Assembly (NCBI GenBank): GCA_037903475.1
Contig: JBAJFG010000300.1
Coordinates: forward strand, 248,001-312,000
Direction of reading: 5' to 3'
DNA from: Ancylostoma caninum
Taxonomy: Eukaryota; Nematoda; Chromadorea; Rhabditida; Ancylostomatidae
Length of the DNA stretch: 64,000 nt
Numbering within the stretch: position 1 is the first letter of the stretch; the number at the start of each line of letters is the position of its first letter. The notes under the pieces were generated by a model that saw only the letters and a list, made by a program, of their open reading frames with translations, ran no database searches and had not been told where the DNA came from. Positions 11,277 through 20,788 of this stretch are shown here, piece after piece. A program made the position numbers and the translations under genes.

Positions 11277-11290
11277 AACTATACTTACTT

Positions 11291-11967
11291 TAATTACATT
11301 CAAAAAAACTTCATCATATGTCCCCTAGACAAGGCAAGTAATAATTACTGTTTCATATGTAAGAAGTTTTATCTTCTTACTATTCTAAAAGAAATGGGTT
11401 TCAAAATAAATTTAATAGAGCATACTACACTTCCGACAAAAATCCATAATACGTACATCATACATAATAAAGATTCCAAAGAAGAAATTATAAATAGACA
11501 AGAAAGGTTGTGTGTACAATAAGAAAAGCAAGAGAAACCTACAATACCAATTATATATTGTTTACCCAAATTACATAAATCGCCTACCAAATTCGGATTC
11601 ATTACTGCAGCTTCATCAAGCTCTATCAAACCTTTAGCTATAGAAATGAGACATATTTTCACCTTCATCAAAAATCATTTCAAAAAATATGTAAATTCTA
11701 TAAAAACTAGAAATAAAGGATTCATTGGATACTGGTCCATAGACAATATCAACATTAGTAATAAATTAACTAGTATTAATCTTAGCAACAAAAAATTATA
11801 TTCCGCAGATTTTAATGACATGTTTACCAATCTTCCTCATGATACTATCATTAAAAATATACACCATATACTCAACATTTGTTTCAGAAATGCTAATAAA
11901 AAATTTATAGCATTCAATGGGTACAATAAAGTCTTTTACTCTGATAACGATAGTTTCTCTAAATATA
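11291..11967 (+). pseudogene. Reverse transcriptase block 2 (fingers and palm start)
   Basis: The frame continues from block 1 with NYIQKNFIICPLDKASNN and passes CLPKLHK and SSSSIKPL, the usual motif series before the palm of Penelope-like reverse transcriptases, then DFNDMFTNLPHD. TAA at 11520-11522 is in frame and is the only stop. It ends at 11967 where the foldback element is inserted at a TA dinucleotide. The frame on the other side continues in register. Confidence 0.7.
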
Positions 11968-13521
11968 CAGTAGCGAGCAAAAAGATTGCAACTTTTGGTT
12001 TCTCGTTCATAACTTCTTCCGAAGCAAAGCGTGGGAGCTCAAATTTTTTTGGGAGTTGTAGATACTCATGGGAGACAGAAACAAGGAATAACCCCTTTAC
12101 TCCATTGACTTCACGTTCTTTAAGAAAACTTTTTCTCGCAGCGGCCTAAATCTGAATTTTGGCACCATTCTCAATGTCGCATAAAATGACGCCTATCGTT
12201 AGGATCTGACCACGAATTGGTTCATTGCAGTAGAGCCAACCCGTATGTGCTTGAAAATGTGCATGCGCTGGCTACTGGTTGCCATCTACAAGGACTATGT
12301 GAGATTAGTACAGCAGTGATCCTCTATGGGTGTTTCTGTCATCTTGGCTCCGTCTATCGACTCTATTGGAAAGGTAGGGATGCCCTGATGCTTCTATAAG
12401 TTTGGCTACAAGTGTTCAGTTTCAACGCAGCTGGTTGCTCCCTCGCAGTTCCGAAATATTCGGGCTTGTTGCCGTTCAGCTAATCGTGCAGATCACGCAA
12501 AATAAGTTTTGGAATTTTTTCTGTCTCGAGGAGGAGGATACTTTGGGGATCCCATGAATGGCAAAGATTCTCCAGGGTCCCTGGAATATTGCCGCGTGCG
12601 TGACGATTCATGTCGCCTTAGATTTATCGAAACAGGACTACTTGAAGTGAAGAGTGCTGGTCACTAGCACGAGCATGTGTCTCCCCTTGCTCCACCTACG
12701 AGTTTTCCCACTTCGCCTAGAGCCTTTCGATTTAAAAATGTCTCGTGTAGTTTGTTTCATCTAATTCAAACTGAATTAGCCAGTTTTTATAGTGCCAGGT
12801 CGCAGTATCCCGCTCCGGTGATGTTTCGTAGAGTTCATTGCATTTTAGCAAGATCTACCTCATCAAATTCAAACCGGCATGAGTCGCCACGCACACTGCA
12901 GTATTCTAGGAACCCTGTAGAATCTTTCCCACTTATGGGATCCTCAACGTATCTTCCTCCTCGAGACAGAAAAAATTCCAAAACTTATTTTGCGTGATGT
13001 GCACGATTAGCTGCACGGCAACAAGCCCGAATATTTCGGAACTACGAGGGAGCAATAAGCTGCGTTGAAACCTAGCATTTGTTGTCAAACTTATAGAACC
13101 ATCAGGGGCATCCCTCCCTTTTAAATAGAGCCGATAGGTGGAGCCAAGGTAACAGAAACACCCAAAAGGATCATAGCTGAACTAATCTCACATAGTCTTT
13201 GTAGATGTCAATCACTGTTCAGCGCATACACATTTTCAAGTACAGACGGGTCGGATCTGCTGTAAGGGACCTATTCGTGGTTAGATCCTAACGATAGACG
13301 TTATTTTATGAGACATTGCGGATGGTGCCAAATTTCAGATTTAGGCCGCTGTGAGAAAGTTTTTTCTTAAAAAACGTGAAGTGAATGAAGTAAAGGGATT
13401 ATTCCTTGTTTCTGTCTCCCATGAGTATCTACAACTCCCATGAAAATTTGAACTCCCACGCTCTGATTTGGAAGAAGATATAGACGAAAAACAAAAGTTG
13501 CAATCTTTATGCTCGCTACTG
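11968..13521. mobile_element. Tc1/mariner-type foldback element, about 680-bp arms
   Basis: The element begins CAGTAGCGAGCAAAAAGATT at 11968 and ends with the inverted counterpart at 13521, flanked by TA at 11966-11967 and 13522-13523. The two arms are inverted copies for roughly 680 bp (about 11968-12650 and 12840-13521) with scattered substitutions and small indels, leaving a spacer of about 190 bp. CAGT ends and a TA duplication are features of Tc1/mariner elements. No transposase is encoded, so it is non-autonomous. Excision with one TA restores the reverse transcriptase frame (AAA-TAT-AGA-TAT-TAC). Confidence 0.85.
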
Positions 13522-13523
13522 TA

Positions 13524-14209
13524 GATATTACAATGAGACTGATTTGCTTTATTACGTGGATTATCTTCTAAATAATAGCTTCAGTCAGTTTAGTCAGTAC
13601 ATATTCAAACAACTAAAACGTGTACCTCAGGGCGGAAACTTCAGTCCATTACTTGCTGATCTAACGCTTGCATTTTTTGAATACGAATACTCAATTACAG
13701 TCAAGAAAATACCCGCCCCTTTCTATCCCTTCCGGTACATGGACGATACTCTAGTTATACATAATTCAGAGAAAGATGAAATACATACTAAACTTATTCA
13801 GATATACAATAATGTTCTTAAACTAGAAATCACTAGTGATAGTGAGTACAAATGTAGTTACTTAGACTTAAATATTAAAATTAACGATAATCGTATTTCT
13901 ACTAATTTGTTCAATAAAACTGAGCACTTCAACTTCGAAGTTAAAAGATTACCTCATCTTTTCTCCAATATTTCATTAAATGTTAAAAAAGCTACCATAT
14001 ACATCGAGACCTTACGTATAGCACGCACATATAATAAAATAGAATATTTTATTACTCGAATAACTCAACTTAAGCGCATACTCAATATTAATGCATACCC
14101 TGATTTTGTTATACTAGGTAGCACTCTGAAATGTATAAATAACAATAGAATCATAATGTATAAATATGATTTACATAAAGATTATAACAAACTAAAACAA
14201 ACAATTTAA
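13524..14209 (+). pseudogene. Reverse transcriptase block 3 (catalytic palm and thumb)
   Basis: The block is open to a TAA at 14207. It carries KRVPQGGNFSPLLADL (about 13615-13665), the catalytic RYMDDTLVIHN at 13733 onward, and the later segment YLDLNIKIND. The catalytic Asp pair is intact. The first complete codons continue directly from block 2, so the apparent TTG start at 13544 is not a start. AT-rich 3' sequence follows, including the structured segment at 14665-14750. Confidence 0.8.
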
Positions 14210-14664
14210 AAAAAATTTTTATCTATTAGTTAAAATTTCACGTATGCACCTATTATACACAGCTCTCATTTCACATTCAACACGCTTTACGTTCCACCAA
14301 AATTGCTCTCACACTTCTTTTGGATGGCTCAGTTAGATTTACAATACACTTACTATATCAAAAACGAGTGATGCCATCCTACACATTAGTCACTTACATA
14401 AAGGAAAGAGCAAAAATACACAACCTACGATAGTCTTCGGTTCTTTCGTACTTTAAAGATAGGTACTTCCACTGTTAACACAGACATTCTAAATGGAATG
14501 GAAAAACATCATTTCTGATGGGTAGTGTTTATCAATTCAAGGTTGTTATTCACTACTTGCCAGCTAATGTATATATTAAAATAAGATTATCATACACAAA
14601 AGGATAACTCCAGGTAAGTAAGTTTTTAACTTCACATTACACAAGGTAAGTCCTCCTCGCCGTA

Positions 14665-14750
14665 CTGACGAGTTCCCGGGAGGACCTATGATTTATACCT
14701 ATTTACCCCCATACCTGTATATGGTTAGGGAACGAAACGGGGCAAATAGG
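14665..14750 (+). ncRNA. Hammerhead-like core (weak candidate)
   Basis: CTGACGA (14665-14671) is followed by GTTCCC, and GGGAAC (14728-14733) is followed by GAAAC (14734-14738). GTTCCC and GGGAAC are complementary, matching the CUGANGA / helix II / GAAA layout of a hammerhead ribozyme with a long loop 2. Penelope-like elements are known to carry hammerheads. Against it, I could not find a convincing helix I, helix III or cleavage-site triplet, and a competing hairpin (CCTATTTACCCC at 14698 with GGGGCAAATAGG at 14739) crosses the proposed helix. Treat as a candidate only. Confidence 0.25.
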
Positions 14751-14973
14751 AAAAATTCCTTTATGAATTTTATACATCTTTTATCATAAATTTTTTTCAT
14801 TACATTAATAATTTCATTGAAAAGGGAATAACACCGCTTGGTCGTCTCCTATATAGTGAATACTCTAACATCCAATGCTAATGATGATAGGTTTTTGATA
14901 TACTTGGTAAGTTTCGTATAGTACAAAACAATTCAATGCCGATAAGGTACAAATGGTGTAGTGCAATGTGGGC

Positions 14974-15017
14974 TGTCTCTGAGGCAAACCCTCACGGGTT
15001 CGAATCCTCCCGAGACA
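14974..15017 (+). other. tRNA-like minihelix with T-loop sequence
   Basis: TGTCTC (14974-14979) pairs with GAGACA (15012-15017) and GAGG (14981) with CCTC (15006), enclosing GGGTTCGAATCC, a near-perfect tRNA T-loop and B-box. There are no D or anticodon arms, so it is not a normal tRNA. It may be a tRNA-derived fragment or a chance B-box inside a hairpin. Confidence 0.3.
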
Positions 15018-15054
15018 AAATACTTTGCTTAATTAAAATCAGTCATCTCGCAGT

Positions 15055-15172
15055 TTCAGCTCGGTCACCTTGAGGTCAGGTCCTGGTCTCCGTGTGAAAC
15101 CACGAGGTGACTCCAAGGTCAACCTCGCGGTTACCTCGAGGTTTCGGCCAAATTACTACCACCCCTTGAGTT
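15055..15172 (-). repeat. CCTCGAGGTAAC palindromic repeat, copy 2 (inverted)
   Basis: The reverse complement carries GGGGTGGTAGTAATTTGGCC followed by AACCTCGAGGTAACC, matching the block at 5045. It retains diverged CCTCGAGG and ACCTTGAGGTC words. The two copies are about 10 kb apart and in opposite orientation. Confidence 0.65.
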
Positions 15173-15173
15173 T

Positions 15174-15422
15174 TTATTGATTGGGATCCTCCGCACCTTT
15201 CCGGCTGCCACTGATGTCGCACCCAGGTGCCAACGCAAGTTGGCAACTTGCGGGGTGGATTACTACCGGCCCAGGATACGGGTCTGCCAATATGAGATGG
15301 CTAACGCCAGCATACCGGTCCGCCGATGGAGGACTGGTTTGATGTGGTTCAATCGTGTGTAGAATGCTGGGACACGGATCCGACATTGGTGGATGCAGAG
15401 ATGCTGGCGCCCTACTTCTCAC
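15174..15422 (-). repeat. Diverged minisatellite units related to the 60-bp array
   Basis: On the minus strand the sequence has CCTCCATCGGCGGACCGGTA, then a second unit with GGCAGACCCGTATCCTGGGC, matching the CATCGGTGGACCCGTATCCTGG core of the array at 9833-10826. Units are strongly diverged and only a few are present. The adjoining palindromic repeat suggests a mosaic of transposon-derived repeats. Confidence 0.6.
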
Positions 15423-17084
15423 TCGAGAAGGGGCGCCGACTTCTCGAAATTAGTTTATAAAATGACTTATTGCTTATTTTTGTTTCAGTTATCCCCCAAA
15501 TATTTGTTACTAATTAAAGGGTGTCCCAAAATTACGGAGACACGCCAAAAGGTTAGTATGTAACGCTGGAAAACAAGTTGACAATTTTGTTCCGAATACA
15601 GTATTTTTCACTCTACAGTGAACAAAATCTACCATCACATCTCACGATTTCTCCTATCACCGGCGAGAAAACTCATGAAGAATTCGAACTAGTCGCCTGC
15701 TGTGGCGCGGATGTGCCGTCTACCTAGATAATCTGCCCGTCCTAAACGCGTTTCCTCCAAGGATTAAACAATTTTTATGAGAGTGAAGTCAGTTTTTGTC
15801 CTCGAATGAATATCATAACGAGAAATCTGCTCGAATGAGCATAAAAATGACTTCCTGTGCAAAAACAGAGCAACAACGTACTTTAGGGCTATTTCTGATT
15901 CTTTTTTCACTGTTTAGGAGGGGACTGGAACTTATTAGGCTTTTGTAAAATTTTACACATTAGCACAACATGTCATCGGGGTGTCTCGTACATGAACGCC
16001 CCCTTGTCGCCTAGTGCTTGCCGTCTCAAATGCAGTAGCTGTGTTGCGAAATGAGGAGAAGGTGGTTCTAACCGCTCACCAGGCGCAGAAAAACCTGGAT
16101 GACACAGCGTCAGCGCCCCCGAATACGCAGGTGTGGCCACGCCACAAACTCGACGCGATCGGGATCCTCCGCCAGATCCCGACGCGATCGGGATCCTCGG
16201 ACTAGAAGATCAATGGTTCAAAATACAACTTATGGGGAAATATCGGCCGAGTGTCTCGTCAGCTTCTCTTAGGCTGCGTCCAGAGTGCGCTAGCGAAGTA
16301 TATATTAAATTTTATGTTGTACAAAAGTTTTGTCGGTTTTTTTTCACTAGTCTGTGATTCTTCTTAGATGTCATGCAATAACGATAGATAACAGTAGAAG
16401 GGCTAATGGATTTGTAGAGCAAATCTTGCTCTATCTTGCTGTTAGTTTAATAGGGGTCTACCATAGTTAGAAGGAGAAATTCCCGAAAGTTCACAGATAC
16501 GTCATTTTTAATTTTCCGTTTTTCGCATGTTTTTCCACTATGATCACAAGCAATTGGGTTCGATATACCTCTCTCGCATTCACTCTAGAAGCCACAACCG
16601 ATTCCACTGTACATAAAGCTCTGGCTAAAAGATTCCCAAGCTGTGCAGTCAAGCACTTTTGAAGTATTTTCTTTGCTTTTTTTCTTGAATCCTTGTTGCA
16701 CGATCCAACCCATTTGTTAATTCAAAGCAGTACACTTTGCATCGTCAACCGCTATCATTTGATCCAAGAAGTTGCAGATGCTTCGCTAGAAATATGCTCG
16801 AGATGGCTGAGGGCTCATTTTCTGAGCTGCGAAAATCGGCCAAAATTTTTTCTTCGAGAACTCAAATTTCTGTGATTTGGCTGGTAGACTGTGTACCACC
16901 CTACATACTCATCAGGAATTTTGCCGTATGGGTGCCACCTCACCCACCTTCGGAAACCGCTACTACGCAAGAAAAAAAAATTGTCAAACATGACGAGTCA
17001 GAAATGGCAGCTTCCGATTTCATCTCTTCAGTTTCCCGTGTTCTGTACAAAAGGCGCTGTGGACGTACTCGTAAAATAAAATAA
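15423..17084. other. Gene-free stretch
   Basis: No gene is supported. At about 15518 there is AGGGTGTCCCAAAATTACGG followed by AGACAC, resembling the outer end of Tc1-like elements (compare 47583), but no partner end was found. A 30-bp motif, GACGCGATCGGGATCCTC, occurs twice at 16149-16198. The remaining frames have no family resemblance. Confidence 0.5.
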
Positions 17085-17190
17085 CTCCATCATTCCTTAC
17101 CAGCATCAACATGTATGGTGCATTTGTTTCTCCCACTGATAGTGTTTTTAAATCGAAATCTTAAGCTCGCGTGAAGCCTACCTTCATTTT
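17085..17190 (+). repeat. 106-bp direct repeat, copy 1
   Basis: This is essentially identical to 19029-19134, with a single difference seen (CATCATTCC against CATTATTCC). The match stops abruptly on both sides. It contains ACCAGCATCAACATGTATGG and ends CTACCTTCATTTT. Near identity in otherwise unrelated surroundings points to a recent duplication or a young repeat. Confidence 0.9.
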
Positions 17191-19028
17191 GGTGGTCTCT
17201 ACTAATCGCAGAAAGCAAGAAATTGTAATTTGATGATTGCCATGTCTAAGCTCACTTAAAAATACTTCAAAGTATGCAATATGCTTCTGAATATGAAGCA
17301 AATCTTCTAAACTAAGACTAAAGACGCGGCACTTCGTTACTCGAGATGTTAGGTGCAGCCCGAGCGAGGCCTGCTGCGTAGACTAATCATAGCAAATATC
17401 CGTCCGCTCAGAACTATCCTTGGGCTCTCAGAGCACCTTAAGATTTTTTTCTTCTCCATTAGATGAGCATTGATGAAATCAAGGATTTAGGAAGGAAAAT
17501 GAAATCTTAAAAGATTTATCCTCGATAGTAGTCAAAAGTAAGGGAGAGATTCTTCAAAACATCAGAACTTTGATCTGCTTTTAGTTGTTTCAGTCAGGTA
17601 TTCTTTTTAATTAAAATCGTTTAATAATTTCAGCTCATTGAATAGCTGCACATTTTCGTCAATTACTGGGACTTTCGCAAATGAGCACAAAATCTTAGAA
17701 AATGGGAAGATTTTGTAATTTGCGAAAAGATGGACTGGTGAAAAAGAGTGGCCAAGAACAATTGTATCACTCGATCATGACCATCACTACCGAAATTAGA
17801 GCACTGCGTTGATGTCTTAGTGCCAATAGCAACTGCTCGCTTCCCTTCGTGCCAGATGCCATGGGTAACTAAGGACCCGCACCCTAAAGACGCTAACGTG
17901 TGCCGCTGATGAGGTCCATCCGTGTGGACTACGCGGGCGGCTGGGGTCACAGCAGCGTTGACGACGCGCGCCGTTGTAGCCGGCGGCATGACCTGGACAT
18001 GCGTAATGTCCAGACTATGGACGCGCGCTGGCGCGGCTCCGGACTCCTGCAGCCGCTGATGTAGCTGGCGGGATGCCGTTCGCTACAATCAGTACGCATG
18101 GGATGTGTGTCTGCCATGACGTACTCCGGACCTTGGCACTCTGGACGCTGCCTTGCTCGCGTGCACGGTTTGGAATTGAGCGTCTATACTTGCGATCACG
18201 TGCTGCCCCCCCCCCCCTCCATGTCTGGGCTGTCTAGGCTCTAGAAAATTTTGCTGCACAAAATTAGCAGCGACCCTTGACATGAAATGCAATTTGTTTC
18301 CACTCCACTTCCAAAATCCAAATACATCCATTTTTTCGTGTTTCCCGCGTATTCCCATATTCCCGGTAGTGGGCGGCCCAAAAAACACCGGAATATCTGA
18401 AAATTCGGGAGTCAAAATTGCCCTCATCCCTGATCACAATCCACACTATGCATACCATCTGCTCACGGCTTCCGAAGTCTTCTTTCTAGTTTTTTCGAGT
18501 ATTTTTTTCCTGAAAAGATGATACGTATCTTGATGTTTAGCACTCAAATAAAGTGTGTCGTTGCGAGCACTCTTCCAGTTTTCATCACCTATTAAGGTAT
18601 GTAAAAGTTGAGGTCGAAGTTTCGAATGATGAGATATTATTGGACAGGCAGGAGAATCTAGATTACCAGCTGTCATATTCGAGAGGGCAGCGCAGGCGTC
18701 AGCAATAACTCCTTTGTTTACTTTCTGTTGAGAAAAAAACTATTGAAAAAGAATCCAAATCTTCTTAGCGGAAAGGCAGCTTGGCTGAGAAACTGACGAA
18801 GCCGTCACGGATCGCAAAGAAAGGATGTGCTTCATGACTGGTATATTTAGAAATCTGACATTTGAAATAAAACAGCCCTCAGTCGTTCACCAAGTCTTTA
18901 GAATTCCCCTGCAATTTTGCGATGTTTCGCTTCTGCAGTTCTGCTACCACAGCATTCTGTTGACATCCTACCTTCGTATTCCGGTTTTTAAGCAACACTT
19001 CCGTTCAGTCCTAATGCGCACGCTGGTT
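17191..19028. other. Gene-free stretch with a GC-rich island
   Basis: Between about 17870 and 18180 the sequence is distinctly GC-rich and contains repeated words such as GCCGCTGATG (about 17900 and 18052) and GACGCGCG. It stays open on the minus strand for 108 codons (17663-17989), with Ala-, Arg- and His-rich translation and no family match. A C-run of 12 lies at 18206. The rest is AT-rich without a recognisable gene. Confidence 0.45.
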
Positions 19029-19134
19029 CTCCATTATTCCTTACCAGCATCAACATGTATGGTGCATTTGTTTCTCCCACTGATAGTGTTTTTAAATCGA
19101 AATCTTAAGCTCGCGTGAAGCCTACCTTCATTTT
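19029..19134 (+). repeat. 106-bp direct repeat, copy 2
   Basis: Partner of 17085-17190, 1.94 kb downstream in the same orientation. Here it falls inside a 97-codon open frame (18825-19118) whose translation is hydrophobic but has no identifiable family. Copy 1 lies in a different context, so the frame is not supported as coding by the duplication. Confidence 0.9.
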
Positions 19135-20615
19135 TAAATTGTTTTACGACAAGTGGTCGTCCTGCGCCTCATTTCCCTTTCGAAGTGCGAGATGTTGCTG
19201 TCAGTGACGCCTTATATCTTGAAAAGGAAGTTGGAAATAATACCAGTTCGTGCTTGCCCTTCACAAAACAAGTATTGATCTCATGGTAGTTTTTGCCCGT
19301 TGTCTTATTCATTTGGACGGCAGACGTTTCAATTAACGCTACAATGACGCCAGTGTTCAGCTCTGCTAAACTCAGCGCACCTCGAGCGGTGTGTTACTCT
19401 ATCTGTCGCATCCATACATCCGACTGGCATTACCGCTCTCGTTCTCGCTCGGCTCTCTTGCTCTCGGTTAGTTAGCCAAGCTGCTGCTTGTGTGCTGCAT
19501 GCTAGCAAATTGCTCCCACTATATGCTATCGGTTAGGACGAAAAACAAGTCACTCACCATCTCGAGGTCTTTGTTCAACTAAATTTACATGAAGATGATG
19601 TCGTTTTACTAGAATTGTACTCTTAAGTGCAAATTCAGTGCCTTGCCCATTACGGAAGTTCATTTCTCATCGATTTTTACCCCACTCGACATAACGTAAT
19701 AGTGAAATCATTTTTTTTTTTGTAGAAAAGATAGAGCTTCCTTCTGCTTTTCCATGAATTTTATGCTGATTGTCTACGTCAGTGTTCATGCCTTACTATT
19801 GTTGTCATCGTAGTACAAGGTGCAGGACTAGTCAAAATTAGGGAAGGACAAGTGCTCAGGCTCACCTTCAGCAGATCTCGCGGCTACACCGCTCCCCAGT
19901 TTTTGTTGAATACCGAATGCACATCACTATCAAATTTACGTTGAGAGAGCTAGTGCAGAACTCATTAAAAGGGAGTCTAGCACTTCCTAGTGATGTAATC
20001 TTACCTATATAATCCTAAACGGGCAAAAATTGTAAATTACTATTGTATATTTACACATGAGAAGTTGATGGAAACCCAGATTTCTTGATATTTTGTTGCT
20101 CCAAAAAATCTGATGAAATAGCTTACCTTTGTCAAGACATTGAATGTTTTGGTGTGCATGCATTGATGCGCACACATTGTTTTCAATTCATGAAAGCAAA
20201 AAATAAAACACGAGCAAGAGCACTTCATCAGTTTGGGTCTTTTTTATGTGGTTGCGTGTCATACATCACATGTCATACATTAAACATGACTATGAACTTT
20301 ATGAGTACTTTGAAATGTTAATGAGAAGTTTGATGTACAACTGGTTTTATGCCTAGCTCCAAAAACAAACAGCTTCGGATTAGGCCTTATTGCCCAACAA
20401 GGGGGGGGGGGTGCACAATGCTTGCCCCGAGGATCACAACGAAACATCCTTTTTTGGGAACATGGCCTAAATTGGTGTCAATGCATGCATATCACTTTTG
20501 CCCAATGTCCCTGACGCTCTCAGGAGAGCGCGTCAAACAGTTTTCGGCGCTATTCATCTTTCGCGCACCTAAGATCTCGAAGAAGATTTTTTCCGAATGA
20601 AACCTTGCATACATG
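19135..20615. other. Gene-free stretch
   Basis: No gene or transposon was recognised. A G-run of 11 is at 20401-20411. Open frames are shorter than 90 codons. Confidence 0.5.
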
Positions 20616-20788
20616 AGTTATTTGAGGTGCTGAATACGAATATCTTGTCCATTTTGTACGGTAACCTTATTTTTGTGGGGTTACGTTAACTATACGGCAG
20701 CATGTGGTGGTACACTTACAGTAACCATACAAAATTATGATACGCTGCTAACTGGACCGATATTCGTGTTCAGCGCCTCAAATAAGCT
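20616..20788. mobile_element. Small palindromic MITE-like element, 36-bp arms
   Basis: The arm 20616-20651 (AGTTATTTGAGGTGCTGAAT and onward) and the reverse complement of 20753-20788 agree at about 31 of 36 positions. The interior is also partly symmetric, with TACGGTAAC and GTAACCATAC words. Related diverged sequence occurs at 2220-2770. The shape is that of a short non-autonomous foldback transposon. A target duplication was not established. Confidence 0.6.

Larger units (their letters stand above)
9598..11290. mobile_element. Insertion carrying a minisatellite and a 383-bp module
   Basis: The insertion splits the reverse transcriptase frame and is bounded by TAATTAC at 9591-9597 and again at 11291-11297, consistent with a 7-bp target-site duplication. 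Removing it plus one copy restores the frame exactly. The left end begins with a hairpin, TAGCGCCCC-TTCGG-GACGCTA. Inside are a 60-bp tandem array (9833-10826) and a 383-bp module (10894-11276) repeated at 48691-49075. No transposase is encoded. Helitrons often carry minisatellites and a near-terminal hairpin, but they do not make target duplications, so the class is unresolved. The insertion could also be composite. Confidence 0.6.
9100..14209 (+). mobile_element. Penelope-like reverse transcriptase element, twice interrupted
   Basis: Three separated plus-strand blocks (9100-9597, 11291-11967, 13524-14209) join in frame into one reverse transcriptase when two insertions and one copy of each target duplication are removed. 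Motif order is family-like: an N-terminal helical region, PLDKASNN (about 11322), CLPKLHK (about 11559), DFNDMFTNLPHD (about 11808), PQGGN (about 13625) and the catalytic RYMDD (13733-13747), followed by a YLDLNI-type segment. The sole nonsense codon noticed is TAA at 11520-11522. Codons are very AT-rich, unlike the second Penelope-like element at 50.9 kb. A GIY-YIG endonuclease was not seen downstream, so it may belong to an endonuclease-lacking Penelope-related lineage. Assignment to the Penelope superfamily is by motif order and is not certain. Confidence 0.7.

Noticed and set aside
17890..17935. Second hammerhead-like motif, CTGATGAGGTCCA...TGGAC
   Set aside because: The helix II pairing is present but the following GAAA is replaced by TACG, so an essential core is missing.
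18825..19118. 97-codon hydrophobic frame considered as a receptor exon
   Set aside because: It lacks receptor motifs and splice signals, and its last third is the 106-bp repeat that also occurs in a different context.
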